Of a stretch of 64,000 nt of DNA, positions 22,776-36,800 are shown piece after piece. Source of the stretch: Diadema setosum (lineage: Eukaryota; Echinodermata; Echinoidea; Diadematoida; Diadematidae); assembly GCA_033980235.1 (NCBI GenBank), contig CM067065.1:6713328-6777327 (forward strand), given 5' to 3'. The first letter of the stretch is position 1. Each line of letters starts with the position of its first letter. Made by a program: the position numbers and the translations under genes. The notes beneath the pieces were generated by a model, which saw nothing but the letters and a program-made list of their open reading frames with translations, did not search any database and had not been told where the DNA came from.

Positions 22776-25700
22776 GTAAGTGTATCTTTATACGAACTTG
22801 TAAACCTATCAGTGGAGCATTGACTGGTCTCAACCTATAAATATAGGTTTTCCCGTCCAATCTCATGAGATTTGCATTTGTTTTAATAATGCGAGCATTC
22901 ATTTTCGAGCGAATTTGAATGATCATCGAGATCAACATTCAAAAAGCTAAGTAATTTATATATTCAATTTAATTTCATCAGCGTTCGAATTCCTGATTAT
23001 GTCACATAAATGTGTGAACAGCGCGTTCAAATTAAAAATACACATGAAGCGCATTAAATTCGCATCAGCACATCAGCTGCGATGAACATTAAGGAATTCA
23101 AATTACCGAATAGGTAAACATTTCCAGCATCTGGGCAGTGTTTTTCGTTGCTGCTCGTGTTCTTTGTGTATTCTCTTTTACATCTGTTTGAATAATGGTG
23201 CAATCACTCTCAGACATAGCCAAGGTGCCTGGTGCGTCAACAGAATCGACGGCTTAAGAGACTGAGAGAATGAACATCGAAATTATGAATAATGATTGGT
23301 CCATGGGCCAAGACCCGAAAAATGGGTTAAGTACCACCTGAGGTGGCAAAACCTTTTTGGTGTCATTTTGTTTGTCGGGCATAGATATGCTTATCAAGCT
23401 ATGATAACATTTCCAAATGAGAAGCTTAGTTATAATAAATGAATTTTTAACCAATTTGGTCTCGTTTTTATATCCGTATACTTCTGAATCGAAACTAACC
23501 GCTATACAAAGAAGAGCGCTGTCTTCTGTATGTCCACAGGTGTTCTGTTGTAAACGCGATGCGCTTAGACTTTATTCAAGGCAACGAAGGGAATATCCAA
23601 AGGGTTATGATGTCCACAACTGTCACGCGGTGCGCTTAGTCTTTATTCAAGACGGCGAAGGGAATATCCAAACTTATGATATAGCGTATATCCCTTTATC
23701 TAAAAACAACAGCAAAAAAGGCAATTCCTCGTGAATTTTGCCGTATTTTTCAATTATTCATCATTTTCCGGTGAAAACGCTACGGTGAAAACGCTAATGC
23801 CACGCCAATGTCGCTTTATTTCCATCTAACAATGAAAGATAATGCAAAAACAATGTGCCAGTACACTACAATACATTATGATAAATAATATTGTAAATGA
23901 ACAGAGTGATTTTTGTTTAAAACTGATGTAATTGTTGAGAGGGTATAGTATAAAAAAAAACAATATAGATAATCCCTTTTATGAGGAACTCTAGATATGA
24001 TAACGCTACATTTTTTTTCGTTTTTTTCTTTTTAGCATTGTTTACCAGAATATTGTTGTTAATCAGGCAAAAACAAAAAGACAAAAACAAAAACAAACCA
24101 CAGACACGGAAACAATTGTCACATAATTAGTCCATGGGCCAAGACCTGAAAAATGGGTTATTGGTTACATCTGAGGTGGTAGGTTCTAGTTGTGCATGTT
24201 GAATTTGCATATATCTAAGGACTATATTTTGCAATGATAGCATTTTCAGAGTAGTAGCTTAGTCATAGATTTCAGCCATTAACCCGACCAAGACCAAATA
24301 TTTTTTTTGACACTCTTTGACCAAAGACAGGCAAAGTGCGACCTTCGATAATTTCAAGGTTTTTAAACCAATTCCTCTGAAATTTGGCACATATTATATT
24401 CAGCATATGATGCTCTAAAAATGACACAATCAAAATTTCACCAGTTATATTAAATCAGAAGCACAGTGAAATGTAACAACTAACCTTGATCTCCGGGACG
24501 ACCTCCACTCGTACTTCCAGCTCGTGATGGAGTTGCGTGGCATCAGATCTCTCTTTCTTTCTTTCACCCCCTTATTTTGTGTCTTTGACCTTCATTGTCC
24601 TGTCAATGTGTTCTTAATTTCTGTTACAATACTGCGTCTTTACATTATATGACAATTGTTTTCGTGTCTGTGTGTGTGTGTGACGTGTGTGTGTTTTGCC
24701 TTATTAACGATATTCTGGTAAACAATGCTAAAAAAAAAAACCAAACAAAACAATGTACAATTATCATATCTAAGTTCCTAAACAAAGGGATTATCTATAC
24801 AACTGTTTTTATACTACCCTCTCAACAAATACATCAGTTCAAAGCAAAAATCACTCTGTTCATTTACAATATTATTTATCATAATGTATTGTAGTGTACT
24901 GGTACATTGTTTTTGCATTATATTTCATTGTTGGATGGATATAAAGCGACATTGGCGTGGCATTAGCGTTTTCACCGGAAAATGATGAATAATTGAAAAG
25001 TACGGCAAAATTCACTTGGAAATGCTTTTTTTTTTTGTTCCTAGATAAAGAGATATACACTGTATCATAAGCTTTGTATATTCCCTTCGCCGTCTTGAAT
25101 AAAGACTAAGCGCTGTGGAAATCATACCATTTGGATATTCCCTTCGCTGCCTTGAATAAAGACTATATAAGCGCACCGCGTTTACAACAGAACACAATCC
25201 ATGTGGACATATGCAAGTCAGCGCTCTTCTTTGTATAGCGGTCAGTCTCGATTCAGAAGTAAACGAACATAACAACGAGACCAAATTGGTTAAAAATTCT
25301 GTTATTATGACTAAGCTACTCATTTGGAAATGCTACCATAGCTTGGTAAGCATATCTATGCCCGACAAACAAAATGACACCAAAAAGGTTTTGCGACCTC
25401 AGGTGGTACCAATATCTGGTCTGGCCCATGGACTAATTATGCAAACGAAGGAATATCCCAATGCAATGTATCTCACACACATTTCAAAGCTCAAACGTGA
25501 CTTAAAACAAAATCGGTAATACGACTTTAATCACACTTAACATAACGATGATCTCATGTGATCTCTCATTATGTTGTATAGCAACACAATGTGATATCCA
25601 TTTTGATGGGGAAATAATATGAAACTAACCGAACAGAAAAATAACGTGAAAAAGAGATATCGAAATTGAAAAGATAACGCTGAACGTTGATGAATTTGAC

Positions 25701-28700
25701 ATTCATCAACCTAAGGATATTCGTAAGAATTGAGTAGAATTACAGGACTTGGTTATGATAATTGAATTTGAACGTTCAAAAGTCAGAGTTGTGTGCCTAT
25801 AAATGAAATTGAAACTGGTATTTGGTGCGAACTTGAACGTCTATCCAGCTGGCGCGAAATTGAATGCCAACTTTGATCCATTTAAATGAATGGATTTCTG
25901 TCTAAATTGAATGAAATAAAATCCAAAAGGAATGACATGAAATGAAATTGAATTCTCAAAGAATTATGAACCCTGAGAGTAGAACAGTGTCAAAAATACC
26001 TTGAACTTGAACGTCTTGTCATTAATTCGAATGCATATCTGATGAAATTTGGCGGGAAAACCTATACTATCACTGAAATGTGTGTATCAGAATGATGAGA
26101 GAGAAGACCAGAATATCAACAGGGGCTGTCTAAATATAGGATTCCCGCCCAATTTCATAAGATTTGCATTCAATTAAACGATGCGGTCATTCAAGTTGGA
26201 GTGAATTTGAATGATCACCGAGATCGACATTCAAAAAGGCACCTAGTTCATTCAATTGAATTTCATCATCATGCGATTTCATGAGTTTCTCAAACAGAGG
26301 TGTAAAAAGGGAATTCAATTAAAGATTCAAGTGCAACGCATATTAATTCGCATTAGCAACGCCGCACACTGACCAGAATGACCTCAAAGTGCGCCAAAAT
26401 TGTATTCCATTGTTTCTTTTTACCCATATAAGGTGTTTAGGGGTAATTTTGGGCGTAGAATTAAGTGAACATAATTTCAAATTCATATGACGTCACTGTG
26501 ATGCTGATTTTTCATTGGCTACGAAAAATCTGTCTATAAATGATTGTAAGGAGTTGATTTAAATCTAATTGAAATACCCTCCAGTCTGGGAGGAAGTGAA
26601 TTTGCATATGAATTTAGTCGGGTTGGAGGCATCCCACATGCAGGTGTTTGACAGCTATTGTTTCCCGGCATAGTTACGTTGCAGCAGCCAGCGTAGTATA
26701 GGCAGGCTCACAAGAAGTGAAGCTGCCACACCCTATCTTGCCACCAGACAGACCAGACGCTGCAGAGACTTGTCTAGCAGTGATGCCACAACTGGGGTGT
26801 CCAAGGCCCAACTACGGCTGTTAAGGGTATAGTGGAGCTTCGTCCAGATAAGCTCACACAATCACCGGGTCGAGACTCCACAGGTGTCTCCTGTTCAGCC
26901 GCTGCCTGGCCCGTTGCCCGGATTTCCCTCGCCGAGTTCGAGACGCACCCCCTCCACAGTAACGCCGGTTACACGGGGCTGGATCCGTCGCCTTCGCTGA
27001 ACCGCGGTCGGCCGGTCGAAGGACGTCGTTGTCGCCCCGACATACTCTCCTAGCGCTCCGCGTTCGCCGTCTCCAAGGACACACAGATGTCGTCATATAT
27101 ATGGAGAACGCCGATTCGCGAAGCAAAGTCAGTATAATAACATTCCCCATTAACTGATAAACCGGAACCATAAGTTTGCACTGAACTGAACTCTGAACGC
27201 TGACCGACATTGTGGTCAGGGATATGATTTGTTGTGGCAAGCCACATGTCCACGCCGTCTCATAAGTCAATATTGTGAGAAGTGTTGTAGTACTTGGTTA
27301 CTCAGTTTATAAGTCGGAAGATTAACATTGAGAGTTATTAGTTTTGGGGTTAGAAGGTTGTTAGTATTTGATATATTATGGGATAATAGTCATTTAATCT
27401 GCGAGATATGTTTAAGCTCTGAGCTCAGAAGACGATTATATTGTACGACCGGATGTATGATTTGAAGACTTGATTACACTTTAATAAATGCACACAAAAT
27501 TTCAACGGTACTTTATCTCTTCTTATATTTCATTTCGGGTGATCAAACTGCCTCATCTAGACCAATAAGCTAGTTCACGTGTAACACACTGTGACAATGA
27601 TGAATAAAGGCTTAAAAGCAATGTAAATCTTATAGGCTGTTTTTTATTCTTTAAAGATTAATTTTAAAAGGGGGTGATTTATCTTTTCACATTCACTGAC
27701 ACTGCTAATCTATTATCATTGAATACAATATGCTTACATACTATGTAACAGAAAGTGTATAAACATTCGGGTTTCGTTAAAAGAATCGAATTCATGCTAG
27801 AAGTCCATACACACGTATTGCAAATAATACTGTTGTCCGTGTAAATTAGTGAGAATATAAGTTTATGATCGCTGTACCTTTGGGTGAATTTCTTCACTCT
27901 ATTCTAGCAGGACATAATGTGTGATATAGCATCAATCTCTCCACTTTAGGCCTATGCCATATCAATTCATACAAGCGCAACACTCGAAAAACCATATTGT
28001 CTCATTTTACTGGAAAGATAATACATTGTGAAGTCAGTAATCAGGAAAATGAAAGGTTATAACTTAGCAACTAAGAATGAGTCTGCCGTGTATGAAAGTT
28101 TAATTGAAAAAGCTATAATGAAACATTTGTTTTTCATGAAAAATCTATCGGAATCACTATCATATGAAATTGTAAATTCATCCTCTGTTCCACAAGGATA
28201 TTTTTCTCATCAGTCAGTCGTCGGAAGCAAAGTTTTTTTTTTTTTTCTTTTTTGCTTCCGGCAACCCACAAAGTGTATGGGATCACAGCTGATGAATCCG
28301 ACGTGTATTGGTCGCCTATCAGGTCAATGACAGACATGTCCAACATGATCTGATGAGGCAAAATCGTCCGATGAGGATCACCCGAGCAATGTCTGACACT
28401 GTAGTCGGCCAACACAATCGGATGCATCAGACTGCGATCCAATACACTTTGGTAAATGGCCGGAAAGCAATAGACTTTGATTCCAAAGAGTAACCGACGA
28501 GAATAAAATTTCTGTGTTTTGGTGTATAACGTTCTATTTGCATATGTCAAGGGTGGAATCGAAGTATTTAGGTATCCGTACAGTATGTTTCGCAGAGGGA
28601 GTAGCTTATTTAGAGTAGTGGCTATGACAATATTAATGGACAATAATGGCTATGGCCTTAGCTATGTGCAATTATGTACTCTTTTATCTTTGGAATAGAG

Positions 28701-31700
28701 GTCGTTTAGGAGCCGGAACTAGCCCTATACATGTATTTTATAACTCCTTTTACCTCTTATTCAGTGTTAATCATGTTTCCTGGCCTTTAACGTTCAAGAA
28801 AAAAAAAAATGAAAAAATAATGCCGCCCTCATGCGGCGCCGTATGATAACAGAATTCATAAGCGGCTGCCAGGTCCAAAATAGACGTAATGTGCCGCAGA
28901 AAATCGGCTCTAACACAAAAAGTGGCAAAAGGTGGCAGCCAAATCTGGTATCAGCTTAAAGCTTAGACATCAGGAAATATGGTGGTAATAGAATTGAGTT
29001 AGAAATCCGTGGAAATCTAAAACTTTTTATATGGATATATAAAGAACACAAATAATTAGGCTCTTTTCAAGGATTTTTAGCGTAAGATATTGATGAAGAG
29101 TAAATGTCTTTGCATTTTTACGGCATTCATAACGTAAAAAAACTCTGAGAGATATGTGGGAGAAATTACAGGTTGATATCTCAAAAACTACATGTTGAAA
29201 TTACTTATTTATTAAAGAAGTTACAGTTTTCTTTGAAACTCTTGAAATGTTGTATTTTGCTACTTCAGTTAATATACCCCTGCAATGTACATTTCTGATC
29301 TAAATATTTTAATGAAATATTCTTCAAAGTATTTCCTCTCAAAAGCGCATGTCAAAAATTAAAAATTCCCAAGTGCCCAAAATGACTTTTGGCGCACTTT
29401 GGTATCTCTCTGGCCCACTGCGCGCCGTAGAGAGCGAAAAGGAATTCAAATTCACGAGAAGGCAAACAGCTACAAAGTATGGACAGTCATTTTTGTTGTA
29501 AATTTTATTCTTTGTAGTTACCTGTTTTTGAATATGCAAACTGAATATACATTGCAACACTATTTGCAATGTGACTTTTGACCTATACTGGCTTATAACT
29601 CGCTTTACCCCACTATCAAACACATTTTACACTTTGTTCTAGGTCCCCCCTCCCCATATTCCATCAGATTTGCATTCGATTTAACGATGCGGACATTCAA
29701 GTTCGAGTGAATTTGAATGATCATCGAGAACATTCAAAAAGGTACCAAGTTCATTAGATTTTCTTACCTGAATATCAATATATACGTTATGTACCGAACG
29801 TTTAATTTTGCAACGTCCATGGATTGACGTTTTAAAGACGTTTTCCCAAAAACCTTTGTTTTGTTTTGTTTTTTTGGCGGTAAATGCTGCTAAGTCCAAC
29901 TTTGAAGCCATCTGTACGTTTCAAACATGTTCGTCGTTGACGAAGACCTATGGAACTTAGGAAAAGTAAAGATTTAAAAAAAAGTTTAGAAAATGTTCTG
30001 AAAACGTTATGTGTTTGCTGGGGCAAAATCTAATGAATTCACACAAAGTTCCATAATAATATTTTATGAGAGATCTTAATTTTGTGTAATCAGAATGTGA
30101 TTTCAGAAACACAAAAATAACTTAAACAAAAACTAAAATCTCATGCCATGATATCTTCAGGGGTCCAAACAGAAAAGGGAAAAACAAGAACAACTCTGGT
30201 TTGATAGTTAGATACTTTGTTTTTCCTTTGTCTATACACATTTATACTCCTTAATCAGAGATATTGGAAAAACGTATGTTGTTTACCGACAACTCCGGAG
30301 GGTTTGTGTGAGGGGGGGGGGGGGGAGGGGGCTGGGGTTGCGGGGAGTCAGAGAGGGATCACAAAGTATTGAAAGGCAGTAAGGAGCCACCATAGAAAAG
30401 TCCGTTGAATAGCTCTATTCACATCACATCGTTAATAATGAACAATTTGTTTAATGTGTGCGTCTGCTAGCCCCCGCGCCATGTAGCAGCTGTCTGCCTT
30501 TGCGAGAAATAATATGCGCGGGATTGTATTATAATCTATTGTGTCATAATTCTCCCATGCTGCGTGGGTGTACACTAGGAGGGCATTCTGACTGCAAAGG
30601 GCATTGCTTTTAGGCAATAGGGATTACCGCGTGAACTTTGAACTAGGCTCGTCTCATGCAAAAACATGCTTTCACAAAAGGTGGGAACGGTATAAAAAAT
30701 CGGAGAAAATTGCCTACCATAAAATGCGATGCAGTTGTAAAGAGCGAATTAAAAAACAAGAAAAAAAGAAAAAAAAATAATCCAAATTTGAGCGGCTACC
30801 ATTTCTTAACTGTCAGCTATGAAGAGTTCAAAATTAGCATTAAGGATAAAAGAACGCTTCCTCTTTCCATTTATATATACCTACATGTAATTTTGTTGAC
30901 AAATGCCATGCATGACTGGTCACATGGACTTTAAAAACGATCTTGACAAATTGCATTTTTTTCCAAGTTGAAGTTTCACATGGATAAAGAATGAATGTCT
31001 CACTGAATTGATGGAATCTGTTAATCATGGTCAAATTAACAGTTCAGCCTGCATGACTGCAGGTTTTATGTTTAGGGTTTCTTGCAAAGTTTTATGGTCA
31101 ATGGCCTTCAACATGATACTGTTGCTGATGATTCCGTCACTCCCACAACCTAAGGCTAACCCATTATTCATTTTCTCTTCCGTCATATTATGTAAGACAA
31201 TACTCTTAAAACATCCGAGTCAGAACTGACCCGGAACTGGGTCCGTTGGGGTCACACACCGTTCCGGGTCAGAAATGACCAGTAATGGGGTTAGATATGA
31301 CCCATTCAGATTTATGAATTGTGTCAGGGTGACCCCATTCGGGGTCTTCATGACCAAATTCCAAGTAATTTTTGACCCGGAACGGTGTGTGACCCCAACG
31401 GACCCAGTTCCTGGTCAGCTCTGACTCGGATGTTTTAAGAGTGAAGGTTTGTCGCTACAAGTTTTGCGTTGAATATGAACAGAGGAAATGTTGGACAATA
31501 AAGTGTTGGAAGAAAACCTAAACACACACCTTAAACACAAACCTGCATTCATTTAGACTAACCTTTATACACATTGTCACTTTCATTGACAGATCTCCCC
31601 ATTCAGTGAGACATTTGTTCCTTCATGTGACACTCAAAAACTTTGAAATAAAAATGCGATTTGTCATTGGCTTCGTTTATCAACTTTCCCCTGTTTAAAC

Positions 31701-33818
31701 CGCTTTCCAAAGCCCTTTCCAAAGCCCTGTACTATTAATGTGCCGCTTGTTTTCTAAGAAGGGACGGCGAAAAGCAATAACCATCATAGGGTGCGTTTAT
31801 CAACTCTTTCTCTCGGCAGAAACAAGTTTTCCAAACAGCTTTCAAGGAATTTTTACGAGTTGATAAAAGCAAAGCTGTTTTGAAAGCCCTTTCGGAAAGC
31901 CTTTTCGAAAGCCGCAAATTTGTGGCTTTCCAAACAGGTTTCCTAAACAGGTTTACAGAAACCTGTTTGTAAAAGCCTTTTGAAGGTGATAAACGCAAAG
32001 CTGTTTTGAAACGGCTTTGTAGTATTGTACTGCAGTTACGAACAATGCACGCCTTATGACCTCTTCTCCTCGGGTCGAATTGCGCAATGCAGCTATGCAG
32101 TGACAGGCCAGTTATCGTGTTCGCGAAGAGTTGATAAACGCAACTATTTTGGAAGCCGTTTGTAAAGGGCTTTGGAAAGAACTTTCGAAAGCCGTCTAAA
32201 CAGGGGATTTTTTTTTTCTTTATATGTTTTATTGATTTCAACTAATGACATAAAATTTATTTCTATTGTTTGTGTTATTTGTATACCATAATTAAACAGG
32301 GGAAAGTTGATAAACGCAGCCACTCAGAAATGATTGAAGTATGTGCTAAACTGGAGCTGCCTCACAGATAGGAAGACAATTGATTCATGTGGCATTGCAT
32401 CATGACTCGTCACTCTTGCGTTTATCAACTCGTAAAAATTCCTTGAAAGCTCTTTGGAAAACCTGTTTCTGCCGAGAAAAGGAGTTGATAAACGCACCCT
32501 TAGAAAACAAGCGGCACTTTAATAGTACAGGGCTTTGGAAAGGGCTTTGGAAAGGGCTTTCCAAAGGGCTTTCGAAAGCCGTTTAAACAGGGAAAAGTTG
32601 ATAAACGCAGCCATAAAGAGATATCTTCCTTTGAGAGTGATGAGTCATGATGCAATGCCACATGAATCAATTGTCTTCCTATCTGTGAGGCAGCTCCGGT
32701 TTAGCACATACTTTAAATATTTTTGAGTGGCGGCATGAGACTTTGACTGCGTTTATCAACTTTCCCTTGTTCAAACGGCTTTCGAAAGCCCCTTTCGAAG
32801 CCCTTTCCAAAACCCTTTCCAAAGCCCTTTCCAAAGCGCTTTAGAAATGGCTTCCAAAATAGGTGCGTTTAACTCTTCGCGAACACGATAACTGGCCTTT
32901 CACTGCACAGCTGCATTGCGCAATTCGACCCGAGGAGAAGAGGTCATAAGGCGTGCATTGTTTGTAACTGCAGTACAATACTACAATGCCGTTTCAAAAC
33001 AGCTTTGCGTTTATCAACTTCAAAAGGCTTTTACAAACAGGTTTCTGAAAACCTGTTTAGGAAACCTGTTTGGAAAGCCACAAATTTGCGGCTTTCGAAA
33101 AGGCTTTCCGAAAGGGCTTTCAAAACAGCTTTGCGTTTATCAACTCGTAAAGATTCCTTGAAAGCTGTTTGGATATTAACCTGTTTCTGCCGAGAAAGGA
33201 GAGTTGATAAACGCACCCTTTCGAAAAGGCTTTCCGAAGGGCTTTCAAAACAGCTTTGCGTTTATCAACACGTAAAAATGCCTTGAAAGCTGTTTGGTAA
33301 ACCTGTTTCTGCCGAGAAAAGGAGTTGATAAACGCACCCATAGTTGGCTTCAAAGTTCCCGTGCTCAGTAATGCAACCAACACTGTGCCCTCCATAGCTG
33401 GTAGCCATCCAAAGTTGGACTACCTTCTTCTTATTATTTTTCTTTATACGCGCTGTAGAACCTCATATTAAATTGCATTAGGACGTGGCAGGCATTTAAT
33501 GATTTTTTTTTTTTTTTTTTTTAATATACTCGGATTGGAAACTGACAAGTAGGTCTACCTGCACTGTGTGAGTCGGATCCAATTTTGGTCTGATCTTGAA
33601 TTTCTCTTTTGAAATACATAACAAGCCTGGACAGGGAGCAGTCTGTCTTTCAGGTCGATACACACTTGCTGAAGTTGCAATAGGCTTTCTCTGTCAAAAT
33701 GTGTGCTAAATCTTAGCAGGTGTCAATTAATTAGGTGACCCGTGATAGCTCAAGAATCACCTCCTGTTCTTGTACGAATTTTTTACCCTTTGTTTCTTTC
33801 TGAATCCTGCGCGGCGCG

Positions 33819-33878
<60 letters not shown>

Positions 33879-36800
33879 AAAACTCAATCTCTAAGCTCCT
33901 GAAACTTCAAGCACTTACGTATCATGACCTCACGATGATGTTGGTTTCTTTTTTATTTTCGTGATCACTCAACCATGACGCCATTATGACGTCATTTTCT
34001 AATATCACATTATTGCCCCTCGATAGGTCCCTTTGTAAACATTACTTTCCAGTGGAAGTTGGTAGATGCAGAATTATCCCTCGTAATGATCTATATATCT
34101 CATTTATAGAAAATTACCCAGGCACCTACGCGCGCGCCAACATTTCAAAATGTTAAGTCGAGCAGGAAATAATTTTGCCTATGATTTCAGACCGATTCGA
34201 ACATTTCAGAATTTCTCGCACCATGCGCGCCTTTTCGGCAGGAAAAGAAAACTGATTTGTCTGCAGGGAAACGATTTCTAATTACATAGTTTTTTCACTG
34301 ATTTTCAAGTCCTACAAATTTACATGTCATGACCACTATACATTCCCTCAATTTACGTATAATTAGTTTTTCCTAACTTGTCCTTCAGTACACATCTAAA
34401 GTTATTTCAAGGAAAACTACCAAGACTGTAGCTCATCATCAGAATAAATCAAACTTGGATGGATGAATTTGTCTAATTTCTTGTATGTTTAAGGGCTAAA
34501 AAAAGGAAACATTCCTAAGAACATTAATATGAACTCGCATAAAATACAATCACACACACACACACACTTGCATACACATAATATGTGACCCTGCATTACA
34601 AAACAAAGAAAAATTCGCTAGATGTAGATTTTTAGTTATTAAAAGTCAGATTCTAAAGAAAAGACTCTTTTATTGATGTGTAACTCGAGTCAAATGGACC
34701 CCCCCCCCCCAATTCTCAATATAAATACTGGAAAGAAAACACACACCCTGGAAAAGTGTGAACTGAGAAAAAAGGCTCTGAAGTACGAGATTTATTAAAG
34801 CACATAATCTTTTACCAAGCCGTTAGATACTGGCTGTGCGATGGAGGGACAAAGCACAGCATGTAAACCACCAGCGCAACAACAATGAAAGTTATTAGAT
34901 TAAGCTGAAATTTATCATGTTCTTTTGACACATTCTGTCTATACTAACTTTCAAACTTTCAAAGCAGTAGCGTTTTCCTTTCAAAAGTTATTAGACTTGA
35001 AAGTGAAGAGTGCAGTGCAAAAGGATTTTGAGAAATGAAAAGGGGCCTCTAAGACATCTGCTGTTCATTCTACTCCCCCCCCCCCCCCCCGAAAAAAAAA
35101 AAAAAGTTGTAGGAACAAGGCAAGTGCCGAAATGGAGTGCAGGTCACCAGACCGACACCTACGAGTCATACAGCTCACAAGTTATACAGCTCACAACTCA
35201 TAAAGCCCATGAGTTATAAAAGCCCACGAGTTTGACACTGAGTAATATAAGCCCATGAGTTATACAGCCCATGAGTTCGACACTACACACAAAAGCCTCA
35301 CGAGACCGACACCATGGAGCTACCATGCCGACACTAGGCATAGAAGTCAGACCGACAGGATGAACAGCGCCACCTAAACCAACTAATAGTATAGGGTGTC
35401 GAGATAATGACATCAGGACGAAATGAGAGATGGAAAAGGAGAAGTTGCTAGGGGGTTACTATGTTAATTACCCTCTCTTACCCCTGAACTATTCAAAATC
35501 TTTAACTGTGGTAGCGCGTTTGAGTGTTTGTGAAAAAAAATAAACAAAATTCAGTAAACTTGCATGAGATGTTTCACCATTAATTTCAAGAATACCAACA
35601 CACCCTCGTTTCCCTTTCTGCAAAACATATACCGGTATGTTATACATCTGCTTACAGAAAAAAGAATAATAAGATAAAATGTCGATATTCAGATCACCCA
35701 ACTAGAATGATAGTAAGGTGTGAAATGAAGTTTACGAGAAAATATTTCACAAATTAATGGTCAATGTTGCAGCTAGTGCTCACATGTTTTACATGAAAAT
35801 ATGGAGGCGAAGTAGTCACCTGCAAAGGTGCTGATTTCGATAGTACAAATTCACAGAAATTATATAATAATTGTCTATTAAGGTAGCTTCAGGATTCGGA
35901 AAAAGAACATGAATACAACTTCTCTTCTAAAAAAAAATACACCAGTTTGAGGAGGTAATTCTATAAACATAAGCCACAAATCGAGGTGAATTGCTGCGAT
36001 ATAAAACGTTTTCATCCTTTGAATGTCAAACATTATTGCAACAGAAAAAAAAAAATACAAATTAGTCTAAGCAGGTGGATATAAGCAGGAAGATAGGATA
36101 TCCAATAAGACCTACTTCACTAGTGAAACAAGAAAGAAAAGGGCGAAAAAATTACATCCTATCCACCCATATTAACTCTTTATGTGCTATCGTGTAAACC
36201 CCAGCCTGTGTGCCACATTATTCTGACAGGGCAACATCGCCATGCTTTGGGAAAACATTTTGTTATCAATTCGATGTAACTTTTGTAGATTTCTGTTAAG
36301 CTGGACATGTAGTAAGCATTGTTGTAGAAAAAATGCAACACTTTGATGTAAACTGTATGACAAATCTATGATTGTTTTTCTTTCAAATGGCTTGAGAGAT
36401 ACATTATTGTAAAGGCATGACTTTTACACAAAAATCAGTGACAGAAACCTAAAATTCAAACGCAGAATCCAGTAGAAATCACCGCTTGCTGGTCATTCAC
36501 CTCATAAATGCAAGGTACGTGTGAGAGGATTGGAATCGCAAGAAACGCTTTCATTGTACTTTGTCATTTGGCGATTTTTCGATCGGTTCGGCGGTTTTAT
36601 GCGTTTGAGCAGAACATGCCAAGTTGGCACGCCGTCGACTAAGTCGGGAGTGCGAACATGCGATGGCACATCTAGAATAAAACCAATACATCGTTCATCG
36701 TTCACGAAAAGGACAATTCTATTTTAAAAAAATGTAACACTGTCGCTCCGGTAGCGTGACAAAATACCCTGTAAAAGCAAACACGTGTAGAAATACAGAC

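Noticed and set aside
26854..27270. 138-residue minus-strand open frame in GC-rich DNA
   Set aside because: The frame is long because GC-rich DNA has few stops. Arginine-rich, low-complexity, with no known domain.
27275..27600. Solo LTR
   Set aside because: TATA-like and AATAAA words are present, but no second copy or clear target duplication could be seen. Kept only as a low-confidence feature.
28134..28643. 169-residue minus-strand open frame
   Set aside because: It crosses a palindromic element and a T-run (KKEKKKK). No recognisable family or splice context.
31735..32241. 168-residue minus-strand open frame
   Set aside because: It lies entirely inside the modular foldback array. The protein is the repeated translation of gaaagc/gctttc words and reappears in other frames at 32916-33395.
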